A DNA stretch of 64,000 nucleotides from positions 17,671,705 through 17,735,704 of the forward strand of contig JAMKCF010000013.1 in assembly GCA_023634235.1 (NCBI GenBank), read 5' to 3'. Origin of the DNA: Pisaster brevispinus. Its lineage: Eukaryota; Echinodermata; Asteroidea; Forcipulatida; Asteriidae. Under the pieces are notes generated by a model, which was given only the letters and a program-made list of their open reading frames with translations, searched no databases and was not told the DNA's origin. The stretch's first letter is position 1; the number at the start of each line of letters is the position of its first letter. A program made the position numbers and the translations under genes. This document shows positions 24,400-36,472 of the stretch, in pieces.

Positions 24400-25025
24400 A
24401 ATTGATCCCCTCTAGAGCGCCCTGGCCGGTCGTTCGCTTAAATCTACTGGCGCGGTCTGTCAGGAGGAGAACTCGGATCGTGTTGTTTGGGATGCCGCAC
24501 TGGATGCGCGCTCATACACACTCACACACACGCTGTTCCCGTCTTAATCGCCAGGGGATTCAATCTCTGTGGACATCAGGCAATAATAACCATCTCGTCT
24601 TGGAACTGAAATGGCGTAAAATACACACACACATCGAGCGAGAGAGTGAGTGAGACGAGAAAGAAAGGTTCTGAATAATACACTGTGTTTTCATTGTGAA
24701 GAATGGATCGCGTCGTCCATGCACATCACCCAACTCTTGAGAGGACTCCTGGGAAGTGGTAATGAGATGTTACGCTGAAAGAGCTGCTATTTACTGCAGA
24801 CTGTCTCTTCACGTTGAATGAAAGAGTGTCTCACACGGCGGACGGGTATCGTCGACGAGTACTCGAGGCACCCAAACATCTACCGTCCTCGCTACAGCAG
24901 TTCTTAAACTCAGACTTCAGATCAACCGGATCGAGCAGTTCCAGAACAGACTGAGAACGGACTGCGAACCGTCCCAGTAGCTGCCGGTCAAGATCCTGTC
25001 ACTAGAATCCGGCCCTACTTCTCGT
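24400..25025. promoter_or_regulatory. CG-rich patch, candidate promoter / 5' untranslated exon
   Basis: This patch is richer in CG dinucleotides than its surroundings (CGATCGCG, GCGCGG, GTCGTCGACG and others) and contains CA/GA runs like many 5' untranslated regions. No coding frame is convincing. It could be the start of gene C (minus), of gene D (plus), or of a non-coding transcript. Confidence 0.25.
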
Positions 25026-25950
25026 CGACACCCGAAGAGTTGTCGAATATCGTACATAAGTGCACCTGGTGATACTTTTGCTTTTTCGTCGTGTGTGAAA
25101 TATGCAAACTTTGGCCAATTTCGTCATGTAAGACTCGCATGCATGAGGTATGTACGCTGAATAATACTAATAGTCGTAATAATAATATGCACTTTGGGGG
25201 TAAAAATGACAGCACTACTATATTTTCTTGACTGGTACATACATTTCCGTTTAATAAGTGTATCGAGGTTGTAGTGTTAAGTGGAAACTTGACATTAATA
25301 TGACGCCTCGTGATTTTAATTGGACGCACTTCCTTCTGCATCGCAAGACAACATTAACATGAGCAGATTTCAACATTCTTGTAGATTGGTCGACATGACT
25401 TGTGTACTGTCATGACTGTAAAATGCAATTCTTTGCGTCTGCTAGTAATGGCTTGACGCGAAGTATGTGAAACGTTAATGTTCATAACATTATAATACCT
25501 TTAACAAACAAACTTATAGCAGATAAATAGCTTTAAACAAAATGAAGTAATTTAATTGGGTAACGACTGTCCAAAATGGACAATGTTGCTCAAAAAGTAA
25601 CTTCAAAAAGGAGTTAAAGTGAATGATATTGACTGAACTGTTTGAGTAATCAGTGTGGATGGGTTCTAATCTGGCCACACTAAGCTATGACAAAATATAT
25701 ACAAATGGCTTAGTGCTCCTCTTGTGGTCGGCAACCTCTAATATTAATTGTGTATTGAAATTGGGCTTGGTACTTATTTATAATAACCACAAAGCATTTC
25801 TGAAATAGCCCGTAACGTTAACACGTGACACACAAATCGATGTAATCGCGCACGGCGTAGGGATAAATTGCCATTTATGAAAACGACCTATTTTCATTCC
25901 TGTGGTTCATTGTGTGGCCAAAGGACAATTTCATATCATAACTAACTACG

Positions 25951-25954
25951 TTGC

Positions 25955-26010
<56 letters not shown>

Positions 26011-26014
26011 GTTT
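25951..26014. repeat. (GTT)n microsatellite
   Basis: About 20 GTT units without interruption. The open frame reading poly-Thr on the other strand is an artefact of it. Confidence 0.95.
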
Positions 26015-26204
26015 ACAAACATTTACTACAATGCTGTCATTGTAAGTGATAAAACATACATTCATTACCGACGCATAGCAAAAAAAGAGTTGCATTAATG
26101 TAGACAGTTTTGATGAGATTGGTGCAGTTATAAAAGCTATTCTCAGTAGCTGGGCAAAATCCAGGTTGCAAATTAGCGTTTGTACCCCACAGGCAACAAT
26201 AGAC

Positions 26205-26430
26205 AAACTACCGGGTCTGGATTGACCCAAGTCGGATCCCCTGGGCCAGACCAACTCCTGGGTCAAAATTATCCATTTTCAACTGGTTTTAAATGTTGAC
26301 GTACATTCTGCGTCAATTTGACCCACCCCTGTGTCATGTTGACACAGATTCCGGGTGATTGTGACCCAGAAACGGGCCATGGCCCACGTGACCCGTAATC
26401 CGGGTCAACTTTGACCCAGAAGTTTTTACA
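26205..26430. repeat. GGGTCAA/TTGACCC dispersed element
   Basis: Several TGGGTCAA and TTGACCCA words in both orientations, including CCGGGTCAACTTTGACCCAG, ending near AGTTTTTACAGTG. It is a relative of the pieces at 7.1, 31.3, 39.9 and 62.9 kb and is probably a MITE family. Confidence 0.6.
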
Positions 26431-29400
26431 GTGAAGATGCAGACATGAGACAAGATAATGGACTATGGACAGACTGTAAAACAAAAAAGCCACAAAGATG
26501 TACTCAAAGAAACGTGGGTTTTGGGAGCATTTTGAATATGCATTGTGTAAGTATTTATTTATAAGATTACACACGTATCTTATAATTTTTTTATGCTTAG
26601 CATCTTAGCAGAAAGAAAGCACTAGCTTAAACTAATGCTATTGTTATTAAGTGTATTTGGCTTCCTGCTTATGTTAACGTAAGAACTTATTAGCAAATTA
26701 TCCAAAATAATTGTGTTTTGAAACTAGCACGTTTAGTTAAGTTGCCCGATTTAAAAGTAAGACAAGATTCATCTTAAGATGAGTTGTCAATATCATCATA
26801 GCGATCTGTATTGTGTCGTCGCACTTTACTTAGCAAGTAAGATGTACAAACATGAGCAACCCCAGCTCTTTGTGAAATCGAGCCCATGCCACTCAGTCTA
26901 AATAAGTATTAAAGAATGAAATCACATCTCAAAAACAATGTATTTATCGTACACGCACACGCTTAAATGAATTATTCACAGGTAACAATCATGATTTGTT
27001 TGTTAAGGTCTTGCCCCTCAAAACGTGATATCTCTTTTAACAAACACCATCTTTTTAATGCTGTAATGTACACCTGTAATGAGATATGCACAGGTTGCCG
27101 TCACTGTTTGTTTCAGGAGGATTGCTAAATCGGTAACCCTCGGCATGAATGATAGCCTTTAAACATTGCATCTTACCAAGTTTCATCTATATTTGACATC
27201 TTTCTGTCTGACAGCTTCAGAGAAATACCTCTAGCACATTTTGTTTCTCCAGCATAATTTGCCAACCCCCCTGTATCCACGATCATGTGTAACTGATACT
27301 GTGTCACATCTTGAAGCAGATTCTAGTCCCTTTGAACTTTCGCATGATTGATTAATAAGATAGGACAACCTCGTGCCAAGAGCAGGAAGGCTTGCCGTCG
27401 TGTCAACTTAGGCAAATAAGTCAGCAACGACGCGGTATTTTATTGCAAGAATCTTCTGCGCCGCTCGTAAAAGGGCGAAATTATCAAACATTCTGCAACG
27501 TTGGACTTCATTTTGACACATCACCGACACAATTTTTTTTACATTTGCTATTACCCCCCCCCCCCCCGGAGGTAATGGCTCGCATTTCCCAGAAAGGTTT
27601 TCAGCCTGAGAAATTAACAAGACGCCCGTTCTGAAGAGTGTAGTCTTCTTAACCATCATCCCAAAGACAATACCCAGGAGGCCTTGCTACTTCCTGTAAT
27701 TATTGAGTGAGGTCCGTGAAAGATAGATCTTGATTGGTGGCAATTATATTTGAAGTTGCCAATATCAGTAAGTTGCCAATATCAGTAAGTGGTTTTTAGT
27801 CACAGGAGAGTCTTGATAGTAGCTGTGGTGAGACCGAGAAACAAATTAGTGAGCTCTCCTGTGATCGTTTCAGGCATATTTACGATTGTTTAGTCGGGTC
27901 ATCACTCCCGACTTAGAAGTTCTTTGCTCTTCTAGAGGTACCTTTGGTGTACATGTTTCTCGACCCCGTAAATCGACGACTTCTCTTTGTTCTCCCAAAG
28001 TTTGGACTGAAAGTTTTTTTTTCAACCACGCCCCACGGTTTTGAACACGGAAGCAAAGCGAGGACGTCTTCGGTCTGTCCATGACAAACACACATATCAC
28101 TTTTGTGAAAGTCCTCGATTTCAATGGGTTGACACCTTCACAAACAATGGTGTACTTTGGGTTTCTTTATGCGGTTTCTATGGAAACTGTCGCTGTCTCA
28201 CAGTTTGATTTATTGGAATGGTTTTGTTTATTACTTTGACCTTTTACATAATAAGGTTATTACACAAGAATCAGTCATGGCTCTTACAGGAACCGTATTA
28301 GTCCTCCCGATGTTTCGACTAACCTGCTCTTCAGTCTTCATCGGGAGTGGCCTGATATATATTTAAAACCCAAACTGACCCTCCTCCGTGCAAGACATCA
28401 AATCCGTCTTCATTTTATCAAGGAATACCGTTAGAAAGTATCACCGCATGTTTAAGACGTTTCCTCCGGCGATGTCAACAACAAGTCCAGTTTTGTGCTC
28501 TCTGGATCCTGTTATGCAATCATAGTTTCCAATCAGGGTAATGAAAGCACCAGAAACCACTGTGCGAGTCTAATGGTTCAGGAAGCTATCCGAATTTCCC
28601 AGACAGGTTTGAAACTATCTTGGGTTCTCGTAACATTAAAGGCCTAGTGAACGTACAACAACATTCATGAACTTTTTTATATTTTATTATATTTATTTAT
28701 CTCCCGGTCTTCATTTTTATTATTGAGCTTTGTTTATATTTCTCTGGCGTAAGTATTTTATTTGCAACGACTGCAAAAGGTAGCCAAGACTTACAGCAGA
28801 AGACGCTGCTCATGGGAATAGCTGGGATCTTGCGAAAGATTCTCGAGATCTGAGGCTACGGGACGTTAACGAGCTCGAAGAGAAATAATAATTGTCTTTA
28901 CTTTGCATACTGCAATATTGCAAAATAGTAATTTAACATTTAACAAATATATAAAACAGTGACGTTTTGTCTGTATGCTTTGTTATCTGAAGTGTAGACA
29001 ATTCACTTCTCATAACAAAACTAATACCATTGGTCCAGCCTTTCACGCCAATAATCACATTTGATTTATGGATGTATAGAGAACAATCCCAAATGGAGAA
29101 CAATTTCAAATGGAGAACAATTCCAAATGTCCAACCTGGATCCGTTTATTGAACCCATACGCATTACCACAAGAACGGGCTTATTTACGATGGAGTGTGC
29201 CATTTATATCAGACAAGACGAATTATAGCACCGTCTCAGCTTACGAGTTTACGACTCTCTTATACCCAATAACTCATCTCAGCCGTAATGTTTCCGAAAA
29301 GATTCTTCTTTATGTTTAGTAAGTATTTTTGAAATCGTATAATTTTGATGAATGACTTACTGAGTGTTTTAGGAGCGATATCAAGTTGGCGCGATTATTA

Positions 29401-31329
29401 AACGCTCTGTTTCTAACCGTTGTCATTATTTAAGGAGTTAATGATGGTTTGCATAGGAATGTCGTGAACAAAATTACCAAGGACATCTTTCAGAACATCA
29501 ACGATGACTTCGTTTGCATAATTTAGTGATTTCCCATACATATCTAATGTATTTATCGGCATAACACTCCCAGGAACAATGTATCAACACTAATTGTTGT
29601 TTTCTTGAATTTCTAGTGATGAAACATGTTGTTGGTTTATTTCCAGTGACTTCTTTTGTCGACTGGAAGATTGCGAGCAATTTCATTCTTCAATTGTGTC
29701 ATTTCTCTTGCTTAGACCCTTCACGTTACTACTGCCTTGAGAGGTGTTTGATGGACATGTGACACTGAAAGAGTAATAAACAAGACTGCTGCTGTTGTTG
29801 TTATTATTGTTGTTGTTGTTGTTATTGCTGTTGCCTTTTTAACAGGAACATATTTGTTTCTTTCTTTACACTTACACTACAATCACACTTATCCACACAC
29901 ACACCTTGACATCACCAGAGTCTCCTACATTAACGATGTTGCCATCTTCGCCTGATTCCGCTCGCGTCAGACGACAAGCAAGTATTGATTTTCAGCGTCT
30001 AAAATGGGGGCCAGCCTATTTCCGCACTCGCTTCGTCTGTTTAACTAAGGTCTGCTGCCTTGACTAAAACAGAGAAACCATCAATGCCGCATTCACCCAG
30101 CGAGCGTGTAAAAGTGTACACATTTTTATTCTAGAGGGCCAGAGACTTGCAAAATACTGGAAATGTAGCTTGTTATTTAAATTGTAAGGCGTGTAAAAGC
30201 AGGTGTTTTTGACGAAACGCTGGCGCAATACCTCTCATATATCAACCTGTCGAGACAACACTTCCTATTTCGTGTTCCATTGAAATGTATCATATTATTG
30301 AAATCCAGATATATTTTGTTATTTTCAAAAATCAATACAGTGCATGGGTCTTATTAGCCTATGGCACATGTGGACATTATTTTAATAAACTGTGAATCTT
30401 GTCACAGCCACTCAAATATCTCGGTCTCATGACGTAAACACTTGTATAGCAAAGTGTGATCGTATCTGGCACATTTGTAATGCAAAATAATACGGTTATA
30501 ACCAAATAATGCGTGTGTGAATAATTTTCAGTGAAAACATCGCGCGCTCTCTGCTCTCACCCTCTACAGAAAGCTGCAAGAGCCGAGCAACCTCGTACAC
30601 AAAGTCAATAAAAGTCAATCAATAAGGTGGCCCCTGACCCGTGATGATGCGGGCAGTGTGCATCTTTGATTTAGCGCCTCCGTGAAATCAACTTGTTTGT
30701 CGTCCCCCTGGGGAGTTGATCATGAGCGTTGTTATCTTCGGATATTTAATTGTCAAGACGCCAGTTCGTTTAAATCGTGGTTCCAAGATTCAGACGTTAC
30801 ATCAACCATTTTCCATGATTTATCAGCGTACGACTCGGTCAGACAGTTTGGATTTATAAGCAGTGAATTTACCGTCTTGTGTATTTCATATTGGCCTAAA
30901 GTAAAAAGAAAAACGGAAATCTCCACCACAATCCCTGCAGGGCAGTTACTAGGAAAACAACCGCAAATGACTTCAACATAATTGGGTATCGTCAGTATTA
31001 TTGTAGTCACTGGAGCTTGATTAACGTGGTTTTAGTTCGACTATACAGCAAGGACTTTATGATTCGACTCGAGAGAATGTTATTTCATTAAAAATAAATA
31101 AATAAATACAATCGAAATTGATATGTTTGACTCGGACTGCAACACAAACTGACATCATTCGATCGCACAAGTACAATCCGAGCGTGGACAAAGTTAGTAC
31201 AATTTGTTCGTTTAAAAAAATATTGTTTCGATAACCGCACAAGAGATACAATGCCTTTAATCTTAAAATCTAACTAAATTTTGAAACTCCACCTTTCTTA
31301 ACCGAACAGTTCTCTTTTTCTTGTCATAC

Positions 31330-31515
31330 ACGCTGGGTACATATGACCCAGAAACTGTGCCACAATGACCCAGAAATGGCTCAAACTGAAAAAAATCCGA
31401 GTTAAAAATCCAAATTTTTATCCAGTTCCCATGTCGCTTGGCCCACTCAGAAATGGGAATCTGGGTCAATTCCGAGGCGCTGTAGTGGTTTAACTGGCGG
31501 TTGACTGCACTGACC
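31330..31515. repeat. Degenerate GGGTCA-family element
   Basis: ATGACCCAGAAACTGTGCC and AATGACCCAGAAATGG are followed by CTGGGTCAATTCCGAG, a decayed copy of the GGGTCAA family. Confidence 0.5.
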
Positions 31516-31692
31516 CCACCCCTCCGAACACACACCCAGTCCACTTGCGATGCAATATCCGTAACCTGCGATTAGCATTCCTGCAAAATGCTGCGTAACT
31601 TCCATTAATAATACATTCTGATTTGTTGATTTAACACCTTACAAGGTTAATGCATACAAGGAATCTAGATATAAAGGTATGCCCACAAACAC

Positions 31693-32190
31693 ATGTAATA
31701 AATAATAATAATAATAACTAGTATTTAGTACGCTCTCCATAGTACACTTTATCACAGCGTTTACACAAAATAATCAAAGGTACATACACGATGTTTGAAA
31801 GGGATAGGGAAAAGAAAAAGGGCTTAAGTTAACTATACAGGGAAGAGGTATGTTTTCAAGAGTTTCTTAAATTGGTCTGTGGAATTTGCTGCTTTAATAA
31901 AAGAGGGGGTATTGTTCCATTCTTTGGATGCAGTTACAGTGAATGTGCAATCGCCAGCTTTGCTACGGGTCCTAGGAATGGTAAGCAGAAATGGGTCTCT
32001 AAGAAGAGCGAAGATTAGGGCAAGATTGGTTATGAGATGTAAAGCAATCTTTGATATATGTTGGCGTCTGGTCATGGAAGGCTTTAAAAACAAATAATAA
32101 TATTTTGAAGATAATTCTTTCTTTTATGGGAAGCCAGTGGAGAGATTTAAGTAGGACTGGAGTCATGACTTCGATCTCAAAAATGCATCC
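31693..32190 (-). pseudogene. 3' remnant of a non-LTR retrotransposon reverse transcriptase
   Basis: On the minus strand one frame gives LKSLHWLPIKERIIFKILL and FKAFHDQTPTYI, then NLRSS. A second frame, joined by a frameshift near 32005-32020, gives IPRTRSKAGDCTF, EWNNTP and FKKLLKTYLFPV. This is the well-known C-terminal end of CR1/L2-type LINE polymerases. After the stop comes a 3' tail with (ATT)n near 31697-31720, typical of such elements. It is 5'-truncated and frameshifted, hence dead. The assignment to LINE is firm; the clade is not. Confidence 0.85.
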
Positions 32191-34306
32191 TTGTGGAGCA
32201 TTCTTTTGTCCTTTCCATTGTCCCTGCACTTAACAGTTTCCCATAGACTTTGTACACAAATTTCCTTGTGGAGCACCCCGGTCTTTAGAATTTCCATGTG
32301 GAGACCTTTTGTTTTCCCTTTTTTGTTTTGTCCTTGGTCTCCATAAGGTACCGAAAGTGAGAGCACCCACACACGCATGTTTGTAAATGGTATAAAACCG
32401 AGGACATCCCATGGTTTGGACTTAAATTTGTAAATTTCAATAGTGTTGTCCTGCATTTGTAATGCATCCAAGTGTATTTACACTTGCTAAGCCCCACAGG
32501 GTTTCCAGATAGTCTCTACTCAGATGCGTTTAGCATTTATTGTCTTGTGAATTAACCGCAACGATTGAAGTAGCAATTTGTCTCCATAAAATTAGCAATT
32601 TTGTACCGTCTGGCATTTTGTCTATATAGTTCTTCTCTACTCAACAACCATCAAATAAAGACTCAAAGATGTTTTTTCAATAAAAGAGTGCATAGCAAGA
32701 ACAAGAGCTGAATGGTTCAGCGTGGCTATTTTTAGACTGCCTGAAGACCACCGTCGCGACGAGTCGTGGAGATTGAATGGATACTCTAAATCGGAGCTGG
32801 CATCTTCATGACCCGTGGTCTACGGCTAAATCACCGGCAGCAACCTCATCCTAATCACCCGGTCATTATGTACTGAACACCGGACATAATCAAGCTCCCC
32901 GTAAAAACATAAATGAAAAATAAGCTCTTCATTTTGTTCCACCGTAGATGGATCTCACGAGAAGAACAAACCTCTGAAGAAAACTGTAATATTAAAATGT
33001 CAGCTCACATTTTCGAGAAAATGTAATTGACGGACGCAAGCTATACAGGCTCCCCGATAATTACCGTCCCGTTCTTGCCTTTTTGTGAGAAGTAAACAAG
33101 TGCACTGTTTAATGTTTACCTTTTATTCTAAATCTAATTGTTTTTTGGAACGATCCGTAGGAGTAATAACAACTGGAAGTAAACATTTAAATTAATACAA
33201 ATTGTCTGTTCATTAAAATATTTACCGATAACACCTAAAACCATGTATTGAAAGGATTTCTGTATTATGCACACGCCCTCAGGGTGTAGTCCGCTCATCT
33301 GAAATTAAAATGTTCCCCATTGACTTTCCCTTGAGTTTGCCGTTTGACATAGAGGGGATGCTGGAATTTAATCAAGTACACTACAATCAATAAGGAATTA
33401 CTTATGCTTTCATTTGATTACATGTCCATGAGCGGGAGAGTTGGTAACAATGCATACATCACTTCTAAAACAATAAATAAACGTATCTTGTAAATAAATC
33501 AAGAAGCCTTTGATGCGAGTGCAGTGCCCTGTGTAAATTTGCTGCGCAAAGATAAGTGCTCATCAGAATGATCAATTGAAATCATGTAAATGTACTGAAA
33601 ATTATGATTCTTAAAATACTTCGGGCAAAAATGCTTCGAGAACATTATATTCCAAGTACTTCTTCACGAACAAGTTGTTAACACTAACTTTTTCATTTTG
33701 GGTAACAAGGAAATTAGGCTGATACGAAATTTAAAAAAACAACAACTAATTGTAGTGGTATTTAAAATGGTTTCTGCGTACGTGTGCACCCTGATTAATA
33801 CCCAAGTGACATTTTCACTGGCCAACTTGAAAATGTGTTTCTTAAAAGGCAACTCATCTAAAACCGAATTCGTGCCTAATTGAGACTTGAGTCACCCGAG
33901 TGGGTATCTGTCCTCTGGAATACAGGTCACGTGTCCTCGTTTCCGCTCCTAGCCTCGTTCAGTCGATACATTTAAAATCAATGGGCGTGTCATCACAGTC
34001 GAGCTTTTACATCAATGTGAAGGGAGGGAGGGGTGATGGACCGATGGGTATTATTGAGTCACTTGGTTGTTGCAGCTTAGATTTTGGCCACAGAATTTGG
34101 TGCGCATGCGCGTACATTGATTGGACCAAACCAACAAGAAAATCACGCTCTGCTTGGGGAGAAAGATTATTCCCGTTTCAACAGCCCTGTGATAGTGTAG
34201 AAAACGCTGCAAGATGAAACGCGGAGTGATATAATCCAATTAGCCGAGAAAAGGCCCCAAGCTAAAAAAAAAAGGGTCATCTTTCCCCATATTAGGCGTA
34301 AGTAGT

Positions 34307-34370
34307 TTAATGCGTCAGTGTATGGCAGCCAGGCTTTTTAATGCGTCAGTGTATGGCAGCCAGGCTTTTT
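34307..34370. repeat. 32-bp direct duplication
   Basis: The unit TTTAATGCGTCAGTGTATGG followed by CAGCCAGGCTTT occurs twice in immediate succession. It is a recent local duplication with no gene nearby. Confidence 0.8.
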
Positions 34371-36208
34371 TTACTTTCTTCTCATGGCCTAGATACAAAA
34401 AGTTGCCATGACTTAAGAGCGTCATTGCACCGTGGAATTAGGAAGAAAACAACCAAATTAAGACGCTAGGTGAGGCATCGGTTACTTGAGAGAGAAAATA
34501 CTTTCAGTATTCCAAAACAGTGTAAGGTACTAAACCGATTAAAATATATCTACGTCCTTTCTTAGATGTACTGCGTTACATGCCGCGACAGTAATACTAG
34601 TAAGTGTTAAGTTTGAGTTGTCGAAAGACAAATCAACATATCTGAACTGGATAAATAATATTAATATAAAAAAAAGTAAAAAGTAAAAATAAATAAATAA
34701 ATAAGCATAAAAATAGCATAAATAAACGAATACAAATTTATTTTCATGATTTTTATTGAAAATGAAACGGCCACTTGAAGCTTGCTAAGTTTCGTTGATT
34801 ATGCATTTCTTTGGCAAAGGAATAAACAAACCCACTTAATTGTCAACATGACAAATTTGATCATGGCATTCATCATCGACGGAAAGATTCTTCAGTTTGG
34901 AATCTAAGATTATAACATAGGACGTGACATTTTCATTTTGTAGAGAATGCAAGGTTGAACTGCATGGTGTCTACAGCCTGCTTCATGTTGTGTCAGTTGC
35001 TGGCATTTACTACCGCATTAAATAAAAATTGAAAACCCAACATTCCTCGTACTTCGGACTTATACCATTCAATACAGGAAAGATTGCTGCAATTTCATAA
35101 CTAGAAAGCACAATCTAGTTTCGATCCGTCTATAATACAATCCATTTCAGATACAAAGACCCACCGGCAGTTTCTATCCATTTTGATTCGCACCTTCGGT
35201 CACTTCATTGAATTTTCGGAGCGTCAATTTCATCCTTCGGTTGGCACAATTCCCATTTGGCGGTGACGTGAGAGACAAAACTGATATTAATCCGCTGTGG
35301 TTTGGTCAAACTCGTATAGGAGTCGAGTCTGGACTCGTTTTTTTTTAAATCAGTACTCCCATGTTCCCACACTGCTATAGATCCAAACCGAAGTTTTTTT
35401 TTCTTTTCTTTTTTTACACTTAATCACAAAATGTTTGGGATTTAAGGGTGAGTGCACTGGAAGTTCATGTCCTTCACATTTTGTAAGTGTCGAAAGTGTC
35501 GAACATCAGTAAATAAACATTAATACCCCGGAAGAGAGTGGGCGAGAGAGAGATTTTGCAAACATGTTTTTACCGAAACCATCCCTCAAAAGCTCCATCC
35601 CCTTCCCCCCCCCCCCGAGAAAAAAAAGAAGAAGAAAAAGAAAGGAAAAAAACACGAACGAAAGCGGTTTAGTTTCGTTTATTTATTTTTTATAAACATA
35701 TCAACGTCTTCTTGGAAAAGATGAACATCATTTCCAGGCTTTTAAAGATGAAATATTATATGAAAATAAACTTGTCTATGTGGTTTGATAAAACTATCGG
35801 CCTGTACATAAATTCAAGATAAGACATCATCCGCAATAATTGGGCACAGTGCCGTTTGTCTTGCCTATTCGGCATTTCTGAAAACAAAAACAATTGAATT
35901 TAAAGACTACCAAGGCTAAACCAGAAAGTGCAAGATTTTTGAAGAGGAGTGCAATCTCTTTAAGATGTATTTTGCGATAAGAACACATGAGAATAGTGTC
36001 GCTTGGAGACAGCTTCACAGTGAAAGACCGAGGAGCACTGTGGGTCACTGACATGGTGTTGAGACTGAACGACTTATGCTAAACCTGACATTTTGTCTGG
36101 ATATTTGTTTGTATTCAGATGTATTTTTTTATTTGTTTTGTAGCGCAACGTGTAAACATTACATTAGAGAATAAACATAAAAACACTTGTCCAGCTCTAA
36201 GGTGAGCT

Positions 36209-36472
36209 TTTGTTGTCGTTGTTGTTGTTGACGTCGTTGTTCTTGACGATATCGTCCTCGTCATTGCTGTTCTTGTTGGTTTTTTGTGGCAAATCACCCA
36301 ACACAAGACCAAAGAGCAACTGTGATGACTACAAGGAAAGTCTTAATAAATGGAAGATATCTGTTAGTCGTCATTATTGTTGTCGTTGTTGTTGTTGTTA
36401 TAGTTGTTTTAGTTGTTTTAGTTGTTGTTGTTGTTTTTGATTGGTGTTTTTTTTTTTTTTTTTTTTTTTTTT
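36209..36472. repeat. (TTG)n arrays and a poly-T run
   Basis: Imperfect GTT/GTC triplets at 36209-36285 and 36375-36437, then about 25 T at 36447-36472. The open frames here consist of Val, Cys or Thr runs and are artefacts. Confidence 0.9.

Larger units (their letters stand above)
15567..31690. other. Gene-poor stretch upstream of gene C
   Basis: The promoter and first exon of gene C must lie in this stretch or further right, but I could not place them. Apart from the repeats and the CG-rich patch listed separately, I see only short, unconserved-looking open frames, AT-rich sequence and homopolymer runs (for example poly-C near 19022, 21020 and 27553, and a G-run near 24260). Confidence 0.45.
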
